DNA of 45,499 nt from an uncultured Anaeroplasma sp. (GTDB taxonomy: Bacteria; Bacillota_I; Bacilli_A; Acholeplasmatales; Anaeroplasmataceae), in contig CAMEKD010000002.1 of assembly GCA_945920825.1 (NCBI GenBank), forward strand, positions 1 through 45,499. The letters run 5' to 3'. The stretch's first letter is position 1; every line of letters begins with the position of its first letter. This document shows positions 36,900 through 45,499 of this stretch, piece after piece. A program made the translations under genes and the position numbers. The notes under the pieces were generated by a model that saw only the letters and a program-made list of their open reading frames with translations, searched no databases and had not been told where the DNA came from.

Positions 36900-39800
36900 A
36901 TGAAAAAGGCATTCAAGAGCTTACTTCTTGCAAGTACTACAGGATTAATGGCATTAACTCTTGCTTCCTGTGGTGGAGAGACAAGAAATTCTAGCGTACC
37001 TTACGGTGAAGGCAACAAATACAATTCGGATACTGTAATTGCCACTGCATCGAATGACATTACAAATGAAACCATGAAGATGACTTTGGCACAGTTCTAT
37101 TCTAGATTAAGATATTCTGGAAACACTTTTGTTACAAATAATATTAAAAAGGCTGTTTACAGCAAGGAATATGATGCTGTAGTTGATGTTTTAACTCATG
37201 AGAACCTAGCTGATGTTAAGGATTCTACAAAGGCTTTAATTACATTAACTAAGAATGATACTCCCCTTTATAGCCTAAGTGCTACAACACTTGATGCAAC
37301 AGGTGCATTAAATAATTATCAATATATTCGTCGTTATATGGTAAACGCAATTCAATCCTTATTATCTAGTGGAATATTCTCTGCTACTTCTGCAAAGAAG
37401 GTTGCTGATATCGAGGATAAGGTTATCGAGAAATATTACACAAAATATATTGAGACTCAAGCAAGACGTGGAATTACCATTACTAAGGCTGAATTAGCTT
37501 TCCAACAGCCAACAGATAATAGTGATGTAATCCAATTTACAAATTTCAAATCTATCGTTCTAAACTATAGAGGATTAGTGGATTCCTTCATTATTACACA
37601 ATCGGAAAAGCTTGCAAGTAAGAATGCATTATATCAAATTGCAGATGAGGAATACATCTATGAATATGATGCAGACCCATCTACAGATGAAAAAACTAAG
37701 AATAGCTCAAACTATCTATTTGATGAAAAGAAGATGGAATCCTTATATAATACTACATATAAAACATATGGTGAATATAAGGCTGTAATCATTCAGTTCA
37801 ATTCAAGACGTGAGGCATTAAAAATTACCGATGATGCTACAAATGAATTAGGCTATAGCTTAGATGAGGCGGATACGGAAGAAAAGGTTAAGAATTATTA
37901 TTTAAAATTATATAATTTAACCTATGCGTATGACCCTGCAACAGCGTTAGATGATGACAGATTCACTTATACAGTTTCTAAGGATGAAAATAGCTTAAGT
38001 GAATTAAATGATACAGTTAAAACAGCTATTACAGATACTTTAAAGAATGGTGAATATTTTAAATCGCCAAGAAACCTATCCGATAAGTATTATATGATTT
38101 ATCATATAAGTACTAAGTATGATGTTTCTTCAAACGATAAGGAAACGGAATTTGCTGATTTAACTAAAGAGCAAAAGGAAAAGTATACTACTTATTTAAA
38201 GTGGGATACAATAGAATCGAATGCTTCTAATTATGCATCAACAAATTATAAGGCTTTAATCTATAAGAATTTAAATGATGAGAACAAGGATAATGATTTG
38301 AGAATTTATGATCCAGTAGCTGAATATAGATTCTATAATTCTTATTCTGATGTTTATACATTAATGGATAAGTCTTATTTCAAGGATAATTTAATCTTCT
38401 CTTATGATGGCATTGAATATAGCTGTGAGGATTTCTATAAGGATGCAAGCCTATATTATGCATCTGAGACAATTACAAATTATTTCCAATTAGAATATGC
38501 AAATTCCTTCATCGACAAATATATCGATGAGGATACAAAGACTAAAAATAGCGATACTATAAAGGATGCTATTTCAACATTCAATTCTAATGGTAATTCT
38601 CAATATCCTTCTTCTATGGGACTTGAAAATTATTTATTAATTGCATATGGCTATGAAAACGAAGAGGATGTATTAAAATATTACTTTAATGCAGCTAAGT
38701 GCTTAACAAGCTACAAGGCTGAAAAGGTATTTGAGGATTGGGCTGTATTAAACCAGGAAAAGACCGATGCTGAGGGTAAGAAGATTTATAACATTAATGA
38801 AGCTTATAAGACTCAAGGTATTCTATATAACCTATTAACAAGTGGTAATAAGGATTATTCTACACTATTCAATATTAACCTAGATCATTTCTTAATTAAT
38901 ATTGATGCGAATGGTGATGGTACTCCTGATGATCCAGATGTATTCTTAAAGGATTTATCTGATGAAACTAAGGAAGCGTTCGAAAATGCTGTAGTTGAAT
39001 TAGCTCAGGCATTATATGTTGAGGCTACAAGTGGCCTATATGGTGATAATTCCTACTATACAATCCTAAATTATCTAAAGCAGGCTTACGAAGAGGGTAA
39101 GGCATTAAAGACTGACCCTACGAAGACTTGGGATGATTTTAAGTCCTTCGAATTCCTATTAACTGTTGAAGAGCTAGCTTCTAATGGTGATATCACTCAG
39201 GATTCTGTTTCTAATTTCGTAGAACCATTCAAAAATTATGTTAAGAATGTTTACAAGACATTAGATGAGGCTGATACAAAAATTGCAGAGGATGGTAATT
39301 TCTATATCTATGATTCTGCTGAAGAGAAAGGTCATGTACTTGATAAGGATACCGATGCATCAAAGATTACAATCGATACCCTATGTAAGACGGTATATGG
39401 CTACCACCTATTAATCGTTAATAGCTATAGCGGACCAGATTCTACAGATTACAAGAAGCCAAGTGATTATGAATCACAATATGCAAACAATCTTCCTATT
39501 ACATTAATTGCAGATGATAAATCTACAGATGAGGATGAATCTATCGTTGTATATACAGATTCTTGGAATGAGAATACCTCTGAAATTTCATTCAACCAAT
39601 TCTTCATCTATTATGTTCAAAAGGCAAATAGTGCTACATCTTCTCTAGAATCAAATATTGCATCCTTATGCTCTACACTATTTGATAACTCTATTTCTAA
39701 ATATGTAAGCTCTAATTTCCAAACCTTCTTATTATTATCTAAGCTAAATATCCAAATCGACGCTACAAATGGTCCAAAGGTATTCACTTATGATACAACA

Positions 39801-39914
39801 GCTGGATTAGATGTTGAATATTACAAGAATGCAGTTATCGATTGGGGAGATGAGAATCAATATCTTCCTTGGGTAGATGGTACTTATAATTGGGATAGAC
39901 CAAAATCGAAATAA
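36900..39914 (+). CDS. Giant lipoprotein (1004 aa), paralogue of preceding gene; degenerate parvulin-like foldase?
   Basis: LMALTLASCGGE lipobox; LDHFLINIDANGDGTPDD and VYGYHLLIVNSY resemble parvulin domain boundaries. YPSSMGLENYLLIAYGYENEEDVLKYY aligns with YPASIGKYNFLMLYFHTADVEKIIDDYY in the neighbour. Confidence 0.65.
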   Translation: MKKAFKSLLLASTTGLMALTLASCGGETRNSSVPYGEGNKYNSDTVIATASNDITNETMKMTLAQFYSRLRYSGNTFVTNNIKKAVYSKEYDAVVDVLTHENLADVKDSTKALITLTKNDTPLYSLSATTLDATGALNNYQYIRRYMVNAIQSLLSSGIFSATSAKKVADIEDKVIEKYYTKYIETQARRGITITKAELAFQQPTDNSDVIQFTNFKSIVLNYRGLVDSFIITQSEKLASKNALYQIADEEYIYEYDADPSTDEKTKNSSNYLFDEKKMESLYNTTYKTYGEYKAVIIQFNSRREALKITDDATNELGYSLDEADTEEKVKNYYLKLYNLTYAYDPATALDDDRFTYTVSKDENSLSELNDTVKTAITDTLKNGEYFKSPRNLSDKYYMIYHISTKYDVSSNDKETEFADLTKEQKEKYTTYLKWDTIESNASNYASTNYKALIYKNLNDENKDNDLRIYDPVAEYRFYNSYSDVYTLMDKSYFKDNLIFSYDGIEYSCEDFYKDASLYYASETITNYFQLEYANSFIDKYIDEDTKTKNSDTIKDAISTFNSNGNSQYPSSMGLENYLLIAYGYENEEDVLKYYFNAAKCLTSYKAEKVFEDWAVLNQEKTDAEGKKIYNINEAYKTQGILYNLLTSGNKDYSTLFNINLDHFLINIDANGDGTPDDPDVFLKDLSDETKEAFENAVVELAQALYVEATSGLYGDNSYYTILNYLKQAYEEGKALKTDPTKTWDDFKSFEFLLTVEELASNGDITQDSVSNFVEPFKNYVKNVYKTLDEADTKIAEDGNFYIYDSAEEKGHVLDKDTDASKITIDTLCKTVYGYHLLIVNSYSGPDSTDYKKPSDYESQYANNLPITLIADDKSTDEDESIVVYTDSWNENTSEISFNQFFIYYVQKANSATSSLESNIASLCSTLFDNSISKYVSSNFQTFLLLSKLNIQIDATNGPKVFTYDTTAGLDVEYYKNAVIDWGDENQYLPWVDGTYNWDRPKSK

Positions 39915-39920
39915 GAATTT

Positions 39921-39948
39921 AGGCAAACCTCGGTTTGCCTTTTCTTTT
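39921..39948 (+). terminator. Terminator of lipoprotein operon
   Basis: AGGCAAACCtcGGTTTGCCTTTTCTTTT. Confidence 0.85.
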
Positions 39949-39951
39949 GCA

Positions 39952-39980
39952 CAAAAAAATCCTAGCATATTTGCTAGGAT
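39952..39980 (-). terminator. Terminator of tex
   Basis: ATCCTAGCAaatATGCTAGGATTTTTTT-like hairpin on the minus strand. Confidence 0.8.
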
Positions 39981-40001
39981 AGTTTTATTATTGTTGTTTA
40001 A

Positions 40002-42170
40002 TTAAGGATAGCGCCATCTTATGCTTCTGATAATCAATATTACATAAACATGTACCTGATCCCCAACACTTAAGATATCCGATGGGTGGGCTACCTTTTG
40101 TGTACTCATCTTCGATACATGTACTAATCCATCATATTTAACGCCACAATCGATGAATGCACCAAAGTCAACTACGTTTCTTACTGTACCATCAAGCTCA
40201 TCTCCAACCTTGATATCTTCAAAGTGCATAATATCGCTTCTAAGCTTTAATCCAGGGTAGGAATCACGAATGTCACGAAGTGGCTTTTCAAATGCATCGA
40301 AAATATCATTTAATGTGAACATATCAATGGATAAATCCTTTGAAATTTGGCTTTTATCAAGCTTTTTAATTTCCTCCCTAATCTTTTCCGTGCCTAAATC
40401 ATTTGCGCTTAAATTCATTAATTTTAATATAGCTTTAGCCTTATCATAGGATTCTGGATGAATTGGAGTTTGATCTAAGGGATCGATCGCATTTAATATT
40501 CTTAAAAAGCCGACACATTGCTCATAGGTTTTAGGGCCAAGCTTTGCAACCTTCTTTAATTCCTCTCTAGACTTAAATCCACCATTTTCATCTCTATAAG
40601 CAATAATATTTTTAGATACTGTCTTTGTTAAGCCAGATACATAGGAAAGTAAGGATATCGACGCAGTATTTAAATTAACTCCAACCTTGTTTACAGCATC
40701 CGATACCACATCATCTAACGCTTTATTTAATTTTGATTGTGTAACATCATGCTGATACTGTCCAACACCAATGGATTTAGGGTCAATTTTAACAAGCTCT
40801 GCAAGTGGATCTTGAATTCTTCTTGCGATGGATATTGCGCTTCTCTTTTCAACGGTTAAATCTGGGAATTCCTCAATGGCAATATCGGATGCAGAATATA
40901 CGGATGCACCAGCCTCACTTACCATTACATATTTACAATCAAAGCCGTTTTCCTTAATGACATCTGCAATGAAGCTTTCGGTTTCTCTTCCTGCAGTTCC
41001 ATTACCTATGGCAATAATAGATACATTATATTTCTTAATTAATCTTGCAATCGTAATTTTAGATTCCATAACTAATTTAGGGTCAACCTTTGAATCCTTA
41101 GATTTTTCATTTGGATAAATAACTCCAATTTCCTTTACACCACTATTTTCATCAATTACAGCAAGCTTACAGCCTGTTCTATAGGCAGGGTCAACACCAA
41201 GTACAACCTGGCCCTTCATTGGAGCCTGTAATAATAGATTCTTTACATTCATTGCGAAAATATGAATCGCCTGTTCTTCTGCATTTTCAGATAAAATGCT
41301 TCTGATTTCTCTTCCAATAGATGGTGCAATTAATCTTTTATAGGAATCCTCTATTGCCTCCTCTAGCTCTTGCTTAAATAAGGAATCTCTATTTCTTGTA
41401 ATATGTCTTCTTAAGAAATCAATATCTCTTTCGGGCTGAAGCTCAAGTGTAACATTGATTACATCCTCATCCTCAGCTCTATTAATTGCTAAAACTCTAT
41501 GAGGCTTAATCCAACCTGTCTTTTCGGAAGAATCATAATAATTCTTATATTTTTCCTCAGGATCCTTATCATTTTTCTTCTTCTTACAAATAATCGTTCC
41601 ATATTTTAATGCAGCATCTCTGATATATTTTCTAAAATCTGCATTATCACTAATCTTTTCTGCGACAATATATTTCGCATTTGTGATAGCATCATCTATA
41701 GTTTTAACTTTATCCGTTAAGAATTTCGATACGATCTCACATTTATCTCCTTGATTATAAAGCTTTAGCATAATATCTGCTAAAGGCTCAAGACCTAAGG
41801 CAATAGCCTCTGTTGCTTTTGTCTTTTTCTTTTCCTTATATGGACGATATAAATCCTCAACATCGATAAGCTTTGAAGCATTTAAAATATCTTCTCTTAA
41901 GGAATCTGTCATCATACCCTTTTCTTCAATTAAACGAATGACATCAGCTTTTCTCTTTTCTAGGGCAACTCCATAATTATATTCATCGGAAATCGCACGA
42001 ATTGCCTCTTCATCAAGACCTCCTGTAGCCTCTTTTCTATATCTTGCAATAAAAGCTACAGTTTTATCGTCAGCAAGCATTTCTAAAACGGCACCAATTT
42101 GGTCTCTTTTAACCTTAAATTTGTCCTCTATTGTCTTTAATACATTGTCATTTAAAACTACATCTGCCAT
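40002..42170 (-). CDS. tex: Tex-family transcription accessory / S1 RNA-binding protein; C-terminus altered by apparent frameshift near 40040
   Basis: FIARYRKEATGGLDEEAIR, GVDPAYRTGCKLAVID, SIGVGQYQHDV, S1 domain GTVRNVVDFGAFIDCGVKYDGLVHVSKMS. Confidence 0.93.
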   Translation of the reverse strand: MADVVLNDNVLKTIEDKFKVKRDQIGAVLEMLADDKTVAFIARYRKEATGGLDEEAIRAISDEYNYGVALEKRKADVIRLIEEKGMMTDSLREDILNASKLIDVEDLYRPYKEKKKTKATEAIALGLEPLADIMLKLYNQGDKCEIVSKFLTDKVKTIDDAITNAKYIVAEKISDNADFRKYIRDAALKYGTIICKKKKNDKDPEEKYKNYYDSSEKTGWIKPHRVLAINRAEDEDVINVTLELQPERDIDFLRRHITRNRDSLFKQELEEAIEDSYKRLIAPSIGREIRSILSENAEEQAIHIFAMNVKNLLLQAPMKGQVVLGVDPAYRTGCKLAVIDENSGVKEIGVIYPNEKSKDSKVDPKLVMESKITIARLIKKYNVSIIAIGNGTAGRETESFIADVIKENGFDCKYVMVSEAGASVYSASDIAIEEFPDLTVEKRSAISIARRIQDPLAELVKIDPKSIGVGQYQHDVTQSKLNKALDDVVSDAVNKVGVNLNTASISLLSYVSGLTKTVSKNIIAYRDENGGFKSREELKKVAKLGPKTYEQCVGFLRILNAIDPLDQTPIHPESYDKAKAILKLMNLSANDLGTEKIREEIKKLDKSQISKDLSIDMFTLNDIFDAFEKPLRDIRDSYPGLKLRSDIMHFEDIKVGDELDGTVRNVVDFGAFIDCGVKYDGLVHVSKMSTQKVAHPSDILSVGDQVHVYVILIIRSIRWRYP

Positions 42171-42190
42171 ATAAATTCTCCTTTTATTTT

Positions 42191-42218
42191 TAAAAAAATA
42201 AGGCCATTAGGCCTTATC
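42191..42218 (-). terminator. Terminator
   Basis: ATAAGGCCTAATGGCCTTATTTTTTTA on the minus strand. Confidence 0.8.
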
Positions 42219-43028
42219 TTATGCTAATTCTAATTGGAAACTTGAACGCTTGTCCGTACCTGTAATGAATTCAGTAACGTGACGAGAGTCACTTCTGATA
42301 GTCGCAAAATCTGTGAAGAAAATTCCCCAAGATTTTGGATCATTTGTTTTAGAATCGTAATCATATTCATATGAACTCTTAAAGCCATCTTCACCAGCAA
42401 TATAACCAAAAGCGAATTCGTTTGTTGATGCACTGCTGCCACCAAATTTTCCGCTTGTAATCACATTTTTATTCTTACCAACAGATAAATCAATCATGTA
42501 TAATACTGCAACCAAAGAATCATTCGATGCATCATCATCAGCTAAAATCTTTTCATTATATTGATTAATCGTGTATTGAATTTCAATTAAAGCCTGAAGT
42601 GCTAAATCATGCTGCTCATTATAATAAAAGGTTACAGATTCATCATCCTTATTCTTGCCCTCATCAATTGCCTTATCTGGATAGAATGTTGTGAAATCAA
42701 ATGCAGCAAAGAAAATATGCTTATAATATGTACCATCACCATAATCATCGGAATTCGCATGCATTAGCACACCCTCATAACTCATCTTTTTGAAGGTAAC
42801 TTCTTTTTCATTATATGTATAAGTCTTTCCAACATAATCAATCTTTTCCTCAGTTGTATCTTGATTTGCAAGTACAAGTGGAATGGTAATTGCAGCTGCT
42901 AAAACGAGTACAAGTCCTACTCCTGAGATTATCCAAAATAATTTATTATGTAAGATATTCTTCTTTTTTTGACCCTGTGTGGCTTTACCGGATACTTTTT
43001 TTCTTTTAATTGTTGCCAAGTCAATCAT
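42219..43028 (-). CDS. Single-TM (bitopic) extracytoplasmic protein of unknown function, 269 aa
   Basis: Basic cytoplasmic N-terminus KKKNILHNK, TM LFWIISGVGLVLVLAAAITIPLVLA, acidic Tyr-rich outer domain. Confidence 0.65.
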   Translation of the reverse strand: MIDLATIKRKKVSGKATQGQKKKNILHNKLFWIISGVGLVLVLAAAITIPLVLANQDTTEEKIDYVGKTYTYNEKEVTFKKMSYEGVLMHANSDDYGDGTYYKHIFFAAFDFTTFYPDKAIDEGKNKDDESVTFYYNEQHDLALQALIEIQYTINQYNEKILADDDASNDSLVAVLYMIDLSVGKNKNVITSGKFGGSSASTNEFAFGYIAGEDGFKSSYEYDYDSKTNDPKSWGIFFTDFATIRSDSRHVTEFITGTDKRSSFQLELA

Positions 43029-43098
43029 CTCCTTTAAAAATACTACACGTTAAAGTTCAAATTATTTTATCATAATTTTGGCATCTATACAAGAAAAA

Positions 43099-43122
43099 TA
43101 AGAGAAATCATAAGATTTCTCC
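43099..43122 (-). terminator. Terminator overlapping the stop codon of the S-component fusion gene
   Basis: GAGAAATCttatGATTTCTCTTATTTTT on the minus strand. Confidence 0.65.
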
Positions 43123-44250
43123 ATTATCTTCTATATATACTTCATTATCTTTATTCCATAACTCGCCAAGCTTACGACTTAATGGTTTATATAAATAAAT
43201 CATTGTGAATGCGATTGTAGAAATTAACATAATTTCAAATGGAATATCTGCAATCCAATAAAGATATACATTTATCTTTAGGAATACTATGTTTGTCACT
43301 AAGAATAGCATAGAGTAAATGTATGCACCTAAAATAGCGCCAAGGGTTAAAAGAAATATATTCTTATTCTTAAGTAGCCATATAATTCCAATATAGATCA
43401 TATAGCCTAACCACATAGGTATCATAACAATAGGTGTTAGGCTTCCCATATAAATATTATCTAATAATACATGAGCAAATACGATAAGACTCGTCTTTTT
43501 AAAGCCAAATTGCGATACATATACCGCAAGAAGTAAGAATGTAAATTGGAAATTTGGTATAAATACTAAGAGTTCCTCTTGAACAAAGAGTAATACACTC
43601 ATGAAGGCTAATATGCATAATTCTCTTACGGTTATTTTATGATTGCTTTTTCTACTTACAATTAAGAATACAACTACCGCAATTAAAAATAAACCTGCAA
43701 GAACATAAACGATAATACGGAAGGCCTTTATAGAATTGTAATAGCTATTAAAGGATATGGAATCATTGAACATAGAGGTATTATGTAAATTATCTCTTTC
43801 GTTAATGGCAAATATCATATTATCCTTTAATTCTATTCCATCGATTCCAGTCGATACGGTTTGTTTTACATAATCATTAAAATCAATCGTATCCTTATAG
43901 CTTACACCATCCTTTATATAGCATAGTTCAAACCAAAGCCAAGTAGATGTACCATTCGTTTTTATATTGAAGGAATCTCCTTGAATACCAATTAAATAAT
44001 GGCCATAGCCAGTTTCTTTATATTCAATTGTATATAAGCTGTTTAATACCTCAAATAAGGTGTCATCCTTTTTATATTCAATACGCTTCTTTTCTACTAT
44101 CTGATTATCCATATTATTGACAATAAATGTTATTGTCCCTGCACGATTTGCAGATTTTTGATTATTATGAAGAATCACATAAACCATACTGAGTATCATT
44201 AATGAAATAAGGAGGACACCAAGAAGTATTCTCCCTATTTTTTTAAGCAA
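43108..44250 (-). CDS. DUF4430-like extracellular domain fused to ECF-transporter S-component-like membrane domain
   Basis: N-terminal TM, beta domain (DTLFEVLNSLYTIEYKETGYGHYLIGIQG...TWLWFELCYIKDG...STGIDGIELKDNMIF), then a polytopic region ITVRELCILAFMSVLLFVQEELLVFIPNFQFTFLLLAVY. Confidence 0.7.
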   Translation of the reverse strand: MLKKIGRILLGVLLISLMILSMVYVILHNNQKSANRAGTITFIVNNMDNQIVEKKRIEYKKDDTLFEVLNSLYTIEYKETGYGHYLIGIQGDSFNIKTNGTSTWLWFELCYIKDGVSYKDTIDFNDYVKQTVSTGIDGIELKDNMIFAINERDNLHNTSMFNDSISFNSYYNSIKAFRIIVYVLAGLFLIAVVVFLIVSRKSNHKITVRELCILAFMSVLLFVQEELLVFIPNFQFTFLLLAVYVSQFGFKKTSLIVFAHVLLDNIYMGSLTPIVMIPMWLGYMIYIGIIWLLKNKNIFLLTLGAILGAYIYSMLFLVTNIVFLKINVYLYWIADIPFEIMLISTIAFTMIYLYKPLSRKLGELWNKDNEVYIEDNGEIL

Positions 44251-45499
44251 AAATATTCACAGCCTTCTTTTTGTCTCTTTGAATCTTATATGCCATTAAT
44301 GAAGCATAAATTTGATTTGATGAATAATCACCAGTACCTAATTTTTCTGTTTTGAATACCATTTCTTCTTTGTCATAGCAGTTATCAAATAAGTATTTAA
44401 TAAGATCTGTATTGGATTCATCTAAAGCAAACTCTCTTGGGTTTTTGTTGGTAGCAACCAAAGGGAATAAAATATTTGCGATAGATGTAGACAAATCCGC
44501 ACCAAAATCATTGACAGCCTGATGGATGGCATCTAGTGTAAATACATTCATTTCACTATCCTCTAAAGTATTATATAAAGCCATTCCAGTAATCTGCCAA
44601 GCTAAAGCATCTGTGCCATATTGTAAGGAGGCTCTAAAGGTTGGATTCTTAACCTCATCTTTAATTTTATTATCTAATCCTAATTCCTTTGCGATAGATA
44701 ATGCAAATGGCATCACATATTCAGAACCATATGTAGTTAAATTATCTAAATATGTGCCATATACTTCTTTGAATTTCGTTAAATCCGTATCAAATAATCT
44801 TGCGGCATAATACCATTTCGCATAATTGGCCTCACTTGCCCATGAGGTTGCGTTAGGTAAATCATCTAAATTCGCATTGGTGATAGATTCCTTATAAGCA
44901 TCACTATAAGAATTTAGGTTAAATAGATTCGAATCATAATTATTCTTCATCATATAATACAAGCTTATAGACTGCCAATATATACTATCAAAACAGCTTG
45001 TAGATTGGGCAATAGATGTCTTCATTTTTGTTTTAGCATAATGATATATTGCCTGATCAAGTAATACCTCATAAGAATCCATAGTGCCAAAGCCAGATTC
45101 TATTGTATTCCAGCATTCATTTTTGAATGTGAATTTATCTCCATTATCTACAACTATACCATCTACACCTGTTGACGCAAGAGAGTCATTTTCATAAATC
45201 ATTAAGCTAAAGTTTTTATCTATAACTGTTTGATTGATAGAAGTTAGATAGTGGCTACCATCACTATCCTTTGCCTTAACATCAAATTTGGCATTTAAGC
45301 CATCCCAAAGGCTTGGGTATTCTTGGATAGATAATGTCTCATTACCTACCAATTCACCATCAAGATCATAAACCTCAATGGTATAGCTACCCAAATTGGT
45401 CTTTGTTTCTGTAGTGGTTTTGTCTAAATCCGTTGTAGTTTTAACCTCACCACTCGTGGTTTTATTATCACCACCACAGCTTGAAAGCACTATGGCTAG
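44243..45499 (-). CDS. DUF4430-like lipoprotein with alpha-helical toroid-like C-terminus; 5' end beyond window
   Basis: The frame stays open to the window edge (LAIVLSSCGGD lipobox), so 45490 is not the true start. DUF4430-like TIEVYDLDGELVGNETLSI...STGVDGIVVDNGDKFTF, then helical repeats. Confidence 0.68.
   Translation of the reverse strand, partial: LAIVLSSCGGDNKTTSGEVKTTTDLDKTTTETKTNLGSYTIEVYDLDGELVGNETLSIQEYPSLWDGLNAKFDVKAKDSDGSHYLTSINQTVIDKNFSLMIYENDSLASTGVDGIVVDNGDKFTFKNECWNTIESGFGTMDSYEVLLDQAIYHYAKTKMKTSIAQSTSCFDSIYWQSISLYYMMKNNYDSNLFNLNSYSDAYKESITNANLDDLPNATSWASEANYAKWYYAARLFDTDLTKFKEVYGTYLDNLTTYGSEYVMPFALSIAKELGLDNKIKDEVKNPTFRASLQYGTDALAWQITGMALYNTLEDSEMNVFTLDAIHQAVNDFGADLSTSIANILFPLVATNKNPREFALDESNTDLIKYLFDNCYDKEEMVFKTEKLGTGDYSSNQIYASLMAYKIQRDKKKAVNIFA

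Noticed and set aside
42230-42445. Overlapping minus-strand ORF (71 aa) inside the 269-aa bitopic protein gene
   Set aside because: Out-of-frame overlap within a better-supported gene; no separate initiation signal.
1-45499. CRISPR arrays, prophage genes, tRNA/rRNA genes, recoded UGA (code 4)
   Set aside because: No regularly spaced repeats, no phage structural/integrase genes, no cloverleaf or rRNA sequence noticed; visible Trp codons are TGG and genes end normally.

Overview
This is a low-GC, Firmicutes/Mollicutes-like chromosomal window. The taxonomic reading (an uncultured Erysipelotrichia-like lineage) is inference only. Nearly all genes are on the minus strand in compact operons. In coordinate order: cysteine synthase (partial) and O-acetylhomoserine sulfhydrylase behind a 33-codon leader ORF; an IscR-like Rrf2 regulator; a five-gene [FeFe]-hydrogenase sensing operon; a Fur-family regulator with a ZnuABC-type metal transporter; two ABC transporter operons (MacB/FtsX-like, and GntR/YtrA-like); a C69 dipeptidase; a divergent HD-GYP protein; a CDF cation exporter under a NiCo-type riboswitch; a YlbF-like protein; peptide deformylase; a decayed IS91-type (Y2) transposase with a coupled ORF of unknown function; a SpoU methyltransferase; sufCDSUB; leuS; CinA-C; rlmH; a YycJ-like hydrolase; two plus-strand giant lipoproteins; tex, apparently frameshifted at its 3' end; and at the right edge a DUF4430-like lipoprotein next to a DUF4430-like/ECF S-component fusion. 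The best candidates for something undescribed are (i) the DUF4430 lipoprotein plus DUF4430::S-component pair, a possible transcobalamin-like capture and uptake system, (ii) the tandem ~1000-aa foldase-like lipoproteins with Ca-loop-like motifs, and (iii) the cysteine/Fe-S circuit: leader ORF, shared putative Rrf2 operator and suf. I saw no CRISPR array, tRNA or rRNA. All family calls come from reading motifs by eye; no database search was run.
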